The notes: generated by a model from the letters alone, not told the origin. A DNA stretch of 64,000 nucleotides from Brachyspira suanatina (GCF_001049755.1 NZ_CVLB01000002.1:295743-359742), one strand, 5' to 3'; positions 8,906 through 18,371 are shown, counted from the stretch's first letter. Numbers and translations are program-made.

Positions 8906-9676
8906 TTAATTATTTGTTCTTGGTAATAAATTATCACCTTGTTGAGGTAAAGCTGCTGGGTTATTTGTACCTTGCGGTATAGCTGTAGCATTAGTATCTC
9001 CTATTTGAGGAGGAAGTATGCTTGCCTCACCTAATACAGTAGTATTTCTTTCTATTACTGCTTTATCTTTTAAATCTTGTATATCTCTTTGTACTAATTG
9101 TTCAGCATAAGCATTTTTATATAACTGAGCAATATAAGGAGCTGTTTCTGTATTATAAGCTGTAATTCCATACATTTGAGTCAATTGCTGTTTAGCTTGT
9201 TCAAAGAATGCCTGAGCCTGTTCTGGAGTAGGATCTGGTATATTTTTAGCAGCATCTGCCATAAGTTTTGTAACATAATACTGGAATTTTATATTTCTTA
9301 TTGAAAGATTAATAAAATCTTTAGCTTCTTGTGTTTCGAAGAATTTTTCTTCTTCTGCTTTATTTATTAATAAAATAGAATTTATCAACTGATCTGCATA
9401 GATTTGTTTAGTAGTAGCATCATTAGCATACATAGCTATTTGTTCTGGTGTAGCACCTTGAAGTATTAAAGAAGCTTCTAAATCTTTACTAAAATTAGTT
9501 TGATTAATAGTAAAATCATCTACTTTTAATACCCATTCACCTTCTCCGCCTTTCAAATAAGCTAGAGAATCTGATGAAGTTGTTGATCCACTTCCGCTTC
9601 CTTGAGTCTGTGAGCAAGCTATTATAGAAAATGAAGATATTATCAATATTAATTTTTTCAGGTTTTTCAAACTCAT
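8906..9676 (-). CDS. SurA N-terminal-like lipoprotein (putative periplasmic chaperone)
   Basis: A 256-residue lipoprotein: signal sequence LKKLILIISSFSIIAC with the lipobox Cys, then a Gly/Ser linker. The body resembles the helical N-terminal half of SurA/PrsA-type chaperones (VDDFTINQTNFSKDLEAS..., then helices around YADQLINSILLINKAEEEKFF). No parvulin prolyl-isomerase domain is visible; the C-terminus is Pro/Asn/Gln-rich. It lies just upstream of infB on the same strand. The role as an outer-membrane protein chaperone is inferred from the family only. Confidence 0.65.
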   Translation of the reverse strand: MSLKNLKKLILIISSFSIIACSQTQGSGSGSTTSSDSLAYLKGGEGEWVLKVDDFTINQTNFSKDLEASLILQGATPEQIAMYANDATTKQIYADQLINSILLINKAEEEKFFETQEAKDFINLSIRNIKFQYYVTKLMADAAKNIPDPTPEQAQAFFEQAKQQLTQMYGITAYNTETAPYIAQLYKNAYAEQLVQRDIQDLKDKAVIERNTTVLGEASILPPQIGDTNATAIPQGTNNPAALPQQGDNLLPRTNN

Positions 9677-9815
9677 AAATACTCCTTAAAATAAAAAAAC
9701 AATTTAATAATAGTATAGTGTATCATATATAAATATTTCTGCAAGTATAAAACATATAAAATTTACATATATAAACTTGACAAAAATAATTAATTCCTAA
9801 ATAAATAAAGAAATA

Positions 9816-11309
9816 TTATTTTTTTCCTGAATACATATTAATTACTAAATTAGGAAGTTCTTTTTCTAATATTCCATACCAAATAGATTTTCTTCTTTTT
9901 AGTGTTTTACTGCTCATAGCAATATTCATTAATTTATTATAGGTTTCATTAGCCTTCTGAACATTCTGAAATATTGGTATATGATTAGCAGGGAAAATCT
10001 CTGATATATTAGCTTCTATATCTTTCTTAATAACAACATCATATATAGGCAAAACTTTTTCATATCCGGCACAAATACTTTCTGCATATTCTAAAACCAT
10101 TTTATCAAAATCCGGAATAGTTTTTAGCAACTTAATAATCAAAGCAAAAGTATCTATAGCCTCTTTATAATTTTCTTTAACTACATAAGCTCCGTTTGCC
10201 TTATCGCATAAATCACATATAGTTGAATTTGTATAGCTTGATATATATTCATTTACATGCTCATCTATTTGGAAAGGAGGCATTGATTTAGCAACTTTTG
10301 ATATCAAATCTAAAATTGCTGTAAACATTCTCTGCTTCCATAAATTACCTTTAACACTTTTAACAAGCTCTTCCATCTCTGTGAAGAAATGCTCTTTATA
10401 TTTTTCATCCGGATTGAATATCGCTTCTACTATCGGTATTTCAGTACCTTTAAATGATATCATACCATTATCATAAAAAGATATTATATCCTTTTCAAAT
10501 ATTTCACTTTTAACTTTACTGTTTTCTTTCAAAAAGTTAAACTGTAAATTTTTAGTTACTATCACTTTATTTTCTTTAGGGGCCAAAGTATTTGCTCTTG
10601 CCTGCATTCTAGCCGCATTATTAATTAAAAATCCTGATAAATCTCCGTCTTCAGTAATAATCAAAGAACTATTGGTATTACCTCCGGATATTCCAGCACT
10701 GATTTTAAACTCAGGCAAACCGCTTGTATCTACACTTGGGTATTCATTCAATAATCTTTTCTTGCTTAACACACCTATTATAGCAATGGTAGCACTCAAA
10801 GCATCTGTTGCTGTAGGGCATACCATAATTATTTCATCACCCTGTTTTCTATGTGATATAACATTATAAAATCTTGTTACTTCGCTTACTTTATTTTGCA
10901 TTAAATCATCTAAGGCATGCATTTTGGAAAGATTATTTTTATTTTCTTCGCAGAACTTTGTATAACCATGTATATCAAGCATTGCTATATAAATATCAGC
11001 TATTGAAAGGCTTAATTTTAAATCTCCAGCAAAATTATATTTTTGATTTTCAGTAACGAATTGGGACCATAATTTCGGGTAGAGTTCTTTATCTAAATTA
11101 TTAAAAAAACCCCAATTAATTTTTCGTATGAGATCAAATAAACCTTTTAATATTTTCTTATGGTCATGTACTTTTTCAAAATTAACATTTTTAGCATAAG
11201 TAAAAATTTCTGAAAATGTTTTTATTTCTCCTGATACTATTTTTTCACTTAAATGAGTGTATAATTCATATTTGGAAGTGGATTGGTTAAATTCTTCTAT
11301 TTTGTTCAC
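9816..11309 (-). CDS. Class III adenylate/guanylate cyclase-like protein
   Basis: A 497-residue soluble protein. Residues ~105-245 show the layout of a class III nucleotidyl cyclase. The first metal-site Asp is in MLDIHGYTKF, the second in RKQGDEIIM, a glycine turn in KISAGISGG, and the transition-state Asn/Arg pair in LINNAARMQ. At the usual purine-contacting Lys (KxxGD) there is Arg-Lys-Gln, and the second purine-contacting position is Phe. Substrate choice (ATP or GTP) and activity are therefore open. The flanking N-terminal ~100 and C-terminal ~250 residues are helical and unrecognised. The gene stands alone, divergent from trmL. Confidence 0.75.
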   Translation of the reverse strand: MNKIEEFNQSTSKYELYTHLSEKIVSGEIKTFSEIFTYAKNVNFEKVHDHKKILKGLFDLIRKINWGFFNNLDKELYPKLWSQFVTENQKYNFAGDLKLSLSIADIYIAMLDIHGYTKFCEENKNNLSKMHALDDLMQNKVSEVTRFYNVISHRKQGDEIIMVCPTATDALSATIAIIGVLSKKRLLNEYPSVDTSGLPEFKISAGISGGNTNSSLIITEDGDLSGFLINNAARMQARANTLAPKENKVIVTKNLQFNFLKENSKVKSEIFEKDIISFYDNGMISFKGTEIPIVEAIFNPDEKYKEHFFTEMEELVKSVKGNLWKQRMFTAILDLISKVAKSMPPFQIDEHVNEYISSYTNSTICDLCDKANGAYVVKENYKEAIDTFALIIKLLKTIPDFDKMVLEYAESICAGYEKVLPIYDVVIKKDIEANISEIFPANHIPIFQNVQKANETYNKLMNIAMSSKTLKRRKSIWYGILEKELPNLVINMYSGKK

Positions 11310-11462
11310 TTTCTTCCCTTACCTTAATTTGATCTAAATAGCCATGTTATTACTTTAACTTATAAACAAAAAAAATCAATAGATATTATAAAACATATTG
11401 AAAAAAATATAATCTATACTAGAATAAAATAAAAATAAATTGATAAAATTTAGTGTGGAATT

Positions 11463-11957
11463 ATGTATCAAAAAAAAATAAATGATGATTTTAATATAAT
11501 TATAGCTCTATATCGTCCTGAAATACCTGCTAATACAGGAAATATTGGAAGATTATGTGTTGGACTTAATATACCTTTACATATAGTTTCCAAGCCTTCT
11601 TTCATAATAAGTTCTAAAGAAGTAAAACGTGCTGGACTTGATTATTGGGAACATTTGCAATTAGTAAAGCATGAAAATGAAAATACTTTTTTAGAATACT
11701 GCAATAATAACAATAAAAGAATAGTGCCTATTACGAAATTTGGAAAACATAGATATGATGAGTTTCTATATTCTAATAATGATATACTTTTATTTGGCAG
11801 AGAATCAACTGGGCTTAGAGAATCATTATGGGAAAATGATTTAGAGAATTCTGTATATATACCTATGAGTGATAATATACGTTCTATAAATGTATCGAAC
11901 ACTGCAGCTATAGTTGCTTATGAAGCATACAGACATATTGTTCTAATTAATAATTAA
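11463..11957 (+). CDS. trmL: tRNA (cytidine(34)-2'-O)-methyltransferase
   Basis: A 164-residue SPOUT-class enzyme that methylates the wobble ribose of certain leucine tRNAs using S-adenosylmethionine. All three SPOUT motifs are clear: RPEIPANTGNIGRLC near the start, LLFGRESTGLRE near residue 105 and the knot segment IPMSDNIRSINVSNTAAIVAYEA near the end. The length is the usual 150-170 for TrmL, shorter than TrmH or RlmB. It is a single-gene unit; the following DNA is repeat and pseudogene. Confidence 0.92.
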   Translation: MYQKKINDDFNIIIALYRPEIPANTGNIGRLCVGLNIPLHIVSKPSFIISSKEVKRAGLDYWEHLQLVKHENENTFLEYCNNNNKRIVPITKFGKHRYDEFLYSNNDILLFGRESTGLRESLWENDLENSVYIPMSDNIRSINVSNTAAIVAYEAYRHIVLINN

Positions 11958-12085
11958 ATTATTTATTATAAAATTATTAACTATAAATAACACAGTTAGA
12001 AAATTTTATATAAATATTATTATATTTATTAATTAATAAAAATTTATTTTGCATTCGGTAATAATATTTTTAAATTCTAAATAAA

Positions 12086-12096
12086 TTTTGGGTGGG
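12086..12096 (+). repeat. Solo GGGTGGG block of the composite repeat
   Basis: TTTTGGGTGGG followed by a TTTTATAATTGTAG stretch resembles the first G-block of the 196-bp composite repeat. The inverted-repeat half and second G-block are not evident. It lies directly at the broken 3' end of the fumarase remnant. Confidence 0.45.
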
Positions 12097-12129
12097 TTTT
12101 ATAATTGTAGTGTTAACCTGTAAAAAAAT

Positions 12130-12611
12130 TATTGATACTAAAATATTTAATAAACATAATTTTTACTGCTGAAACCTTTAAGTCAGTTGTGATTCTCAAT
12201 TTATCAGTATCTAAAATATTATAATGTATTATTGCAGGAGTATTATTAGTAGTATTTTTTCTGTCTATCGGATCATTTAATACCGACTTTCTCAAATAGC
12301 TTTTTGTATATCCTAAAGCAACACCTTTATTAATAGCATCTGTTAAATTAACGCCGGTAAAATGCACATCCATTCCTATTATCCATATATATAATAGCCA
12401 TACCAGTATCCTAACATATAGTCTTCAATTATTTAGAAGCTAAATCAGCATTTTCTATCAAAACATCAAGAATATTTTGCAATTTTATTTTCTTCATTAT
12501 TATTTTTAATTTTAATAATAGATTTTTTAATATAATCATTCAAATAAATACTAGAATTTGTACGTAATTAAGCACAGTTTCTGTTATAAGATTAACATCT
12601 ATCTCACGCAT
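12130..12611 (-). pseudogene. Fumarate hydratase class I alpha (FumA/TtdA N-terminal) remnant
   Basis: Reading the minus strand from the ATG at 12611 gives MREIDVNLITETVLNY, the usual start of class I fumarase alpha chains. Stops and frameshifts follow, with recognisable pieces such as IENADLASK, DTGMAI, then in another frame GVNLTDAINKGVALGYTKSYLRKSVLNDPI and RKNTTNNTPAIIHYNI. After DKLRIT the frame slips again and the KGFSS piece (family KGFGSEN) lies one frame over. The rest of the alpha chain and the beta chain are gone. The longest open piece, 12113-12373, is therefore not an intact gene. Upstream is flaB. Confidence 0.88.
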
Positions 12612-12657
12612 AAAAATCCTTTTATAAATAAAAACATTAAATTTAAATAAAAAAATA

Positions 12658-12691
12658 AAAGCCCACTAATATTTCTATTAATGGGCTTTAT
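12658..12691 (-). terminator. Rho-independent terminator of flaB
   Basis: On the minus strand, a near-perfect stem of about 14 bases (AAAGCCCATTAATA with TATTAGTGGGCTTT) closes a four-base loop about 30 bases after the flaB stop and is followed by a T-rich stretch. Confidence 0.85.
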
Positions 12692-12723
12692 ATCTACATT
12701 TGTAATAAGTCGCTTAAATCAAA

Positions 12724-13560
12724 TTATCCAATAATTCTCATTATAGATTGGTTTTTCATATTAGCGTTAGCTAACATAGCAGCACCTGTTTGTTGTAAGA
12801 TTTGTTCACGAGTATAAGCAACCATAGCAGAAGCCATATCAGCATCACGTATAACACTTTCAGAAGCGATAGTATTTTCAGTAGCGATCATTAAGCTTTT
12901 TACCATAGATTCCATTCTATTTTGAACAGCACCTAATTCAGCTCTTTGAGCTACAACCATTTGAATACCTTCATCAATTCTTCCTAAAGCTTGGTTAGCA
13001 GTTTCAACAGAAGAAATAGAAATAGGAGTATCTCCTCCAACTTGTAAGTTAGCAGCAGTCATAGAACCTATATTAACAGATACTCTTTGATCCATATTAG
13101 CGCCTATGTGGAAAGTCATAGGAGTTTGACCATCAGCAGCAAAACGTCCTGTTAACATGTTCATTTTGTTGAATTCAGCTTGAGAAGCGATTCTGTCAAC
13201 TTCAGCTACTAATTGATTAACTTCTACTTGGATTAAAGCTCTGTCGCTGTCAGAATATATACCGTTAGCAGATTGAATAGCTAACTCTCTCATTCTTTGC
13301 ATAATGTTAGTAGTTTCATTTAAATAACCTTCAGTTGTTTGAATGAAAGATATACCGTTTTGAGCGTTTCTAGTAGCTTGTTGTAAACCACGATATTGAG
13401 AACGCATTTTTTCAGATACTGCTAATCCAGAAGCATCATCTCCAGCAGTGTTAATTCTCATACCGCTAGAAAGCTGTGCTATAGTTTTAGTCATTGAACT
13501 TCCTGTTAAGTTCAATTGTCTGTTTGCATTTAATGCAGAAATATTATTGTTGATAATCAT
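12724..13560 (-). CDS. flaB: FlaB flagellin, periplasmic flagellar filament core protein
   Basis: A 278-residue flagellin. The N-terminal D0/D1 helix MIINNNISALNANRQLNLTG and the motif LSSGMRINTAGDDASGLAVS are conserved. So is the C-terminal D0 helix ending QQTGAAMLANANMKNQSIMR. The variable middle region of enteric flagellins is reduced to about 50 residues, as in spirochaete FlaB proteins, which build the core of the periplasmic filaments. GGAGGG is the ribosome site. I cannot tell which FlaB paralogue it is. No convincing sigma-28 promoter was found in the 300 bases upstream. It is monocistronic with its own terminator. Confidence 0.96.
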   Translation of the reverse strand: MIINNNISALNANRQLNLTGSSMTKTIAQLSSGMRINTAGDDASGLAVSEKMRSQYRGLQQATRNAQNGISFIQTTEGYLNETTNIMQRMRELAIQSANGIYSDSDRALIQVEVNQLVAEVDRIASQAEFNKMNMLTGRFAADGQTPMTFHIGANMDQRVSVNIGSMTAANLQVGGDTPISISSVETANQALGRIDEGIQMVVAQRAELGAVQNRMESMVKSLMIATENTIASESVIRDADMASAMVAYTREQILQQTGAAMLANANMKNQSIMRIIG

Positions 13561-13864
13561 AACTACCCTCCATGAATAGTGCTTAAAATATTTTGTAATT
13601 TTATTTTCTAAAGCTATCTATATTATGCATTTTATATCTGTTTAGTCATCCCCTACAAAACAGTAACATAATATTAACTTCACGTACCCCATATTATAAT
13701 ATCTTTTAAAAAAAAGTAAAGACTAAATTTTTATAAAAAAATTCCGATAGAACTTTTTACTGTATTATCATACATTAAAACAGGCTATTTTATTGACTTT
13801 TTGTTATTATTAAATTAAAATTAATGAACATAATATAAATAAAAATACTTGGTTGCAAAAAAAT
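13561..13864. other. Intergenic region between flaB and the M28 peptidase
   Basis: About 300 AT-rich bases. On the minus side is the flaB leader with its GGAGGG ribosome site. On the plus side a vegetative promoter is likely: TTGACT at 13793-13798, a 17-base spacer and TAAAAT at 13816-13821, about 45 bases before the peptidase ATG. No gene or repeat was recognised. Confidence 0.6.
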
Positions 13865-14854
13865 ATGAAATATATCACAATGCTTTTTATAGTAATGACT
13901 ATATTATTATCTTCATGCAGTAATGCTAAAGCAAATACAGCTCAAAAAGAAAACAATCAAAAAATTAATGAAAATTTTTATTTCAATGCTGATAATGCAT
14001 ATAATTATATAAAGAAACAAACAGATTTAGGTCCACGCAATTACGGCAGTGAAGCTCATAAAAAAGTAAGAGAGTTTTTCAAACAAGAAATTTCTAATCT
14101 TGGATATGAAGTTCATAGTCATAATTTTGAAGCTCCTTACATAAAAGGAAGAAAAGGAGAAAATATATATGCATTTCTTAAAGGCAAAACTGATGATTAT
14201 ATAATTATTACTAGTCATTTCGACAGCCGTTCTGTTGCTGAAAAAGACCCTGTACAATTTAATAGAGATAAACCTATAAGCGGTGCTAATGACGGAGCAA
14301 GCAGCAGTGGAGTTTTACTTGAACTTATGAAGGCTTTAAAAAATTATAATGATTTGCCTTATAGTGTATGCTTTGTACTATTTGATTTGGAAGATGATGG
14401 AAATCTATTTGATGTGGAAGGTGATTCTTTAATAGAAACCGATTGGATACAGGGAAGCATTGCTTTTTTGAATGAAATTATATTAAGAGATAAAGTAATA
14501 AATAAACAAAAAATAAAATTTGGTATACTTCTTGATATGGTTGGAAGTAAGAATGCAAAATTCAGATATGAAAGTTTTGCTCATACATATTATTCTGCAA
14601 TATACGATAAAGTTTGGAATTATGCTGATAACTTGGGATACAAAGAATATTTTATTGAAGGACATTATGGTACTATAGTAGATGATCATACTCCGTTTTT
14701 AATTGAGAGAATACCTTTCATCGATGTTATAGATATGGGATATCCATTTCATCATACATCACAGGATACTATCGATAAATTAGATAAAAAGACTTTAGAA
14801 GCAGTAGGAAAGACAATCGAATATACGATAAAGAACGCTAATAAAGTTTATTAA
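13865..14854 (+). CDS. M28-family zinc peptidase / glutaminyl cyclase-like lipoprotein
   Basis: A 329-residue lipoprotein: MKYITMLFIVMTILLSSCSN ends in a lipobox. I chose the ATG at 13865 because the signal peptide starts there; a TTG four codons earlier is possible. The mature part has the M28 metal ligands in order: HFDS, GANDGASSSG, DLEDDG, LLDMVG and FHHTSQDTIDKLD, with DDHTPFL before the last. This pattern and spacing resemble glutaminyl-peptide cyclotransferases as much as aminopeptidases. Either N-terminal pyroglutamate formation or exopeptidase activity in the periplasm is possible. Confidence 0.82.
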   Translation: MKYITMLFIVMTILLSSCSNAKANTAQKENNQKINENFYFNADNAYNYIKKQTDLGPRNYGSEAHKKVREFFKQEISNLGYEVHSHNFEAPYIKGRKGENIYAFLKGKTDDYIIITSHFDSRSVAEKDPVQFNRDKPISGANDGASSSGVLLELMKALKNYNDLPYSVCFVLFDLEDDGNLFDVEGDSLIETDWIQGSIAFLNEIILRDKVINKQKIKFGILLDMVGSKNAKFRYESFAHTYYSAIYDKVWNYADNLGYKEYFIEGHYGTIVDDHTPFLIERIPFIDVIDMGYPFHHTSQDTIDKLDKKTLEAVGKTIEYTIKNANKVY

Positions 14855-15047
14855 TTTTCAGTCATAAACGAGCAGCTGATAACTTATGAATAAAAATAAA
14901 ATTGTAATCTATTATAAAATAATTATATAACATACAAAATTTAATTTTACATTAAAACTATTAACATTGTTATAGAAAAATGTTATAATTATTGCAATTA
15001 ATTCATATATTTACAAATGAAAAATACTAAAAAATAGGAGGTTTTTA

Positions 15048-15755
15048 ATGTTTGGATATTTTGAATATTATTTCGGATATATATGGATACTAATTCCGGG
15101 AATACTTCTCGGTTTCTGGGCACAGATGAAAGTAAAAAGTACTTATGCTAAATATAGCAGAATGGAAAATAAAAGAGGTATTACAGGAGCACAAACTGCA
15201 AGATATATTTTAGAAGGATATGGAATAGATATACCTGTTGAAAGAATAGGCGGTACATTAACAGATCATTACGATCCTTCTGCAAGAGTATTAAGGCTTT
15301 CTTATGGAGTTTATGATGGTACAGATGTTGCTGCTTTGGGGGTTGCTGCTCATGAGGTAGGACATGCCATACAGCATAACAGAGGATATGCTCCGCTTTC
15401 TATAAGAAACGGTTTTTATCCTTTATGTGCTATAGGTGATCAATTCGGACCTTTCTTAGTATTATTGGGTATTATGATAGGAGGTGCCGGAAGTTTTTCA
15501 TATTATATTATGATGGCTGGTATTATACTTTTTGCATTTGCTGTATTCTTCTCTTTAGTTACTTTACCCGTAGAATTTGATGCGTCTAACAGAGCTATAA
15601 AGATATTGGATAAAGGCGGATTTTTAGACAGTGAAGAACTTGACGGAGCTAAAAAAGTTTTATCTGCTGCCGCTTTAACTTATGTTGCTGCTGCTGTTAC
15701 TGCTATACTTACACTTTTAAGACTTTTAATGTTAGCACAAAGAAGAAGAGATTAA
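15048..15755 (+). CDS. YugP-type membrane zinc metallopeptidase
   Basis: A 235-residue integral membrane protein of the Zn_peptidase_2 family. One N-terminal helix (about residues 8-25) precedes HEVGH at residues 102-106, the HExxH zinc site. Two helices at about 130-170 and one at the C-terminus (LTYVAAAVTAILTLLRLLMLA) follow. AGGAGG ahead of the ATG is a strong ribosome site. The cellular role of this family is not well defined. It ends against the first vsp terminator, which serves both strands. Confidence 0.9.
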   Translation: MFGYFEYYFGYIWILIPGILLGFWAQMKVKSTYAKYSRMENKRGITGAQTARYILEGYGIDIPVERIGGTLTDHYDPSARVLRLSYGVYDGTDVAALGVAAHEVGHAIQHNRGYAPLSIRNGFYPLCAIGDQFGPFLVLLGIMIGGAGSFSYYIMMAGIILFAFAVFFSLVTLPVEFDASNRAIKILDKGGFLDSEELDGAKKVLSAAALTYVAAAVTAILTLLRLLMLAQRRRD

Positions 15756-15782
15756 AATTTTTAAATTAAAAAATATAAATAA

Positions 15783-15823
15783 AATGGTAGGTATTTACTA
15801 TTAACAAATAAATACCTACCATT
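15783..15823. terminator. Bidirectional terminator between yugP-like gene and vsp 1
   Basis: A perfect 15-base stem, AATGGTAGGTATTTA (15783-15797) with its complement at 15809-15823, is followed by Ts on the plus strand and preceded by As, so it can end both converging transcripts. The same position after the other two vsp genes carries related hairpins. Confidence 0.9.
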
Positions 15824-15855
15824 TTTTATTTTATCATATAAATTTTTCTTTATAA

Positions 15856-17025
15856 TTAAAATTCAGGTAAATACCAAGTTATTCCTGTAGTAGAAGCAAA
15901 ACTAACAGGTACACCTGTAGAATCTGAATCACTATTATTAACATCCATTTCAAAATACCATTCTAAATCTTTTACCGGTGTTATATAAAGCTCTGCATAA
16001 GCACCCCAAGATAAATAATGATTAACTTTAAAATCATAATTAACTTTTTCATCTGGATCTTCATATTGTATTTTTCCTAAATATCTAGCCTTATAACCTA
16101 AAGAAGGCTCAACATAAAGTGATACTATATCACTATTAGCGGTTACTCCCAATACTGCCTGCACTGTTACATCATAAGGATTCTTATCCCATTTAGCATT
16201 GATATTTGCTGGTGCTGAAACAGGACGATCTGGATAATAACCTTCTATTGGTTCAAACATACCATCTAATGATCTTACCATAGTATTAAATCCATGCAAA
16301 GCTGTATTATATGCTATTTTAATAAAAGGATTGATAGTTACATTTCCAACAGCAGTATTCAAAAAATAGAATCTTGTTTCAAAACCAAATGATCTTGCAA
16401 AAAATTCTTCCTCATAATTTTTAATAGTATGTGGAGCATTTTTGTATCCTAATTGTCCATATTTTACATATAATCTTATTTCATTAAAAGCATCTATACC
16501 TGTATAATATCTTATTTGCGTATCAGTGCTTATACCTAAATAATCATATGAATAAGAGATATTACCTTGTTTATCAACTTTTTGAACATTACCATTATAT
16601 ACTAATATTTGTACAGGAATAACTATCCTCAAATTATCATTTAAAGCATTAATCATAAGTACTGGAGTATGAGAACCAAAATTATCACTAATAGGAAGCG
16701 GTGTAGTATAATTATAACCTAAACCTATACTAAAAGCCTCGGAAGTATATCCTATACCGCCGGAAATGGTTGCTCCAAAATAAGTACCAACATTATTATT
16801 CAACAAAATATATCCTAATTGAGTTGGTAAACTTTGAGTTCTAAAACCGAAAGTACCTTTAATTGTACTATTACCTAAAACAAATCCTAATTGATCCATT
16901 CTAGCTCTAAACTGATTGCCGTCTGTAAGAAAATCAATCCAATCGTCCTGATCTCCATACATACCAAATATTGAACAATATGACATACTTAGTAATGCCA
17001 TCATAATTAGAAAAAACTTTTTCAT
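15856..17025 (-). CDS. Variable surface protein (Vsp family), paralogue 1
   Basis: A 389-residue outer-membrane protein resembling the 39-kDa variable surface proteins of Brachyspira. A signal peptide (residues 1-20, MKKFFLIMMALLSMSYCSIF) precedes a body of alternating beta-strand-like, Tyr/Gly-rich blocks ending in GITWYLPEF. The terminal aromatic residue is typical of outer-membrane barrels. The start is the ATG at 17025, eight bases after AGGTG; the in-frame GTG nine bases earlier is part of that ribosome site. Compared with its two neighbours, differences cluster at about 107-114, 142-161, 194-208 and 246-277, as expected of surface loops. Confidence 0.9.
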   Translation of the reverse strand: MKKFFLIMMALLSMSYCSIFGMYGDQDDWIDFLTDGNQFRARMDQLGFVLGNSTIKGTFGFRTQSLPTQLGYILLNNNVGTYFGATISGGIGYTSEAFSIGLGYNYTTPLPISDNFGSHTPVLMINALNDNLRIVIPVQILVYNGNVQKVDKQGNISYSYDYLGISTDTQIRYYTGIDAFNEIRLYVKYGQLGYKNAPHTIKNYEEEFFARSFGFETRFYFLNTAVGNVTINPFIKIAYNTALHGFNTMVRSLDGMFEPIEGYYPDRPVSAPANINAKWDKNPYDVTVQAVLGVTANSDIVSLYVEPSLGYKARYLGKIQYEDPDEKVNYDFKVNHYLSWGAYAELYITPVKDLEWYFEMDVNNSDSDSTGVPVSFASTTGITWYLPEF

Positions 17026-17056
17026 TGTACACACCTAAATTTAAGTTTATATTGTT

Positions 17057-17084
17057 ATTATACTAAAAAATATAAAAATGTAAA
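17057..17084 (-). promoter_or_regulatory. Promoter of vsp 1
   Basis: On the minus strand, TTTACA (17079-17084), 16 bases, then TATAAT (17057-17062). The same pair with the same spacing precedes vsp 2, in an otherwise diverging spacer, which supports function. Confidence 0.75.
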
Positions 17085-17110
17085 ATTACCGAAGAAGTCA
17101 TTTAATAAAA

Positions 17111-17150
17111 TTGGAAGTATTGATTATAAAAAACAAATGCCTCCCATTTT
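17111..17150 (-). terminator. Probable terminator of vsp 2 (weakened copy)
   Basis: The minus-strand hairpin pairs a GGGAGGCATT-type arm (17136-17145) with AATACTTCC (17112-17120). One mismatch and one wobble make it weaker than the matching hairpins after vsp 1 and vsp 3. Confidence 0.55.
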
Positions 17151-17179
17151 TTATTTTGTCATATAAATTTGCTTTAGAA

Positions 17180-18340
17180 TTAAAATTCTGGCAAATACCA
17201 AGTTATTCCTGTAGTAGAAGCAAAACTAATAGGTATACCTGTAGAATCTGAATCACTGTTATTAACATCCATTTCAAAATACCATTCCAAATCTTTTACA
17301 GGTGTTATATAAAGCTCTGCATAAGCACCCCAAGATAAATAATGATTAACTTTAAAATCAAAATTAACTTTTCCATCTTGATCTTCATATGTCAATTTTC
17401 CTAAATATTTAGCCCTATAACCTAAAGAAGGCTCAACATAAAGTGATACTATATCACTATTAGCTGTTACTCCCAATACTGCCTGCACAGTTACATCATA
17501 AGGATTCTTATCCCATTTAGCATTAATATTTCCTGCTGCTGTAGCGGTACGATCTGAACTATAACCTTCTATTTCTTCAATAACACTATCTAATGATCTT
17601 ACCATAGTACTAAATCCATGCAAAGCTGTATTATATGCTACTTTAATAAAAGGATTAATAGTTACATTTCCAACAGCAGTATTCAAAAAATAGAATCTTG
17701 TTTCGAAACCAAATGATCTTGCAAAAAATTCTTCATCATAACTTTTATCCGTATATGAACCGCCTTTATATCCTAATTGTCCATATTTTATATATAATCT
17801 TATTTCATTAAAAGCATCTATACCTGTATAATATCTTATTTGAGTATCAGTACTTATACCTAAAAAATTATATAAATAATTAATATTATCCGTCATATTC
17901 ATATTGCCATAATGTACTAATATTTGTATAGGAATAACTATCCTCAAATTATCATTTAAAGCATTAATCATAAGTACTGGAGTATGAGAACCAAAGTTAT
18001 AACTAATAGGAAATGGGGTAGTATAATTATAACCTAAACCTATACTAAAAGCCTCAGAAGTATATCCTATACCGCCGGAAATAGTTGCTCCAAAATAAGT
18101 ACCAACATTATTATTCAACAAAATATATCCTAATTGAGTTAATGAACTCTGAGTTCTAAAACCGAAAGTACCTTTAATTGTACTATTACCTAAAACAAAT
18201 CCTAATTGATCCATTCTAGCTCTAAACTGATTGCCGTCTGTAAGAAAATCAATCCAATCGTCCTGATCTCCATACATACCAAATATTGAACAATATGACA
18301 TACTTAGTAATGCTGTCATAATTAGAAAAATTTTTTTCAT
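17180..18340 (-). CDS. Variable surface protein (Vsp family), paralogue 2
   Basis: A 386-residue paralogue of the flanking vsp genes. The first ~105 residues and the last ~110 are nearly identical to them. Its loop segments differ (HYGNMNMTDNINYLYN, KGGSYTDKSYDEE and SVIEEIEGYSSDRTATAAGN, for example). The same GTG/ATG start situation applies and the ATG at 18340 was chosen. It has its own promoter and a hairpin after it, so the array is built of single-gene units that could be expressed separately. Which copies are expressed cannot be read from sequence. Confidence 0.9.
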   Translation of the reverse strand: MKKIFLIMTALLSMSYCSIFGMYGDQDDWIDFLTDGNQFRARMDQLGFVLGNSTIKGTFGFRTQSSLTQLGYILLNNNVGTYFGATISGGIGYTSEAFSIGLGYNYTTPFPISYNFGSHTPVLMINALNDNLRIVIPIQILVHYGNMNMTDNINYLYNFLGISTDTQIRYYTGIDAFNEIRLYIKYGQLGYKGGSYTDKSYDEEFFARSFGFETRFYFLNTAVGNVTINPFIKVAYNTALHGFSTMVRSLDSVIEEIEGYSSDRTATAAGNINAKWDKNPYDVTVQAVLGVTANSDIVSLYVEPSLGYRAKYLGKLTYEDQDGKVNFDFKVNHYLSWGAYAELYITPVKDLEWYFEMDVNNSDSDSTGIPISFASTTGITWYLPEF

Positions 18341-18371
18341 TGTATACACCTAAATTTAAGTTTATATTTTT

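Noticed and set aside
12113-12373. An 86-codon open frame that looks like a small intact gene
   Set aside because: It is the middle piece of a class I fumarase; its neighbours in other frames continue the same protein, so it is listed as a pseudogene.
13561-13700. Sigma-28 flagellar promoter for flaB
   Set aside because: A TAAA box occurs (about 13645), but no CCGATAT-type -10 follows at the right distance, so I do not claim it.
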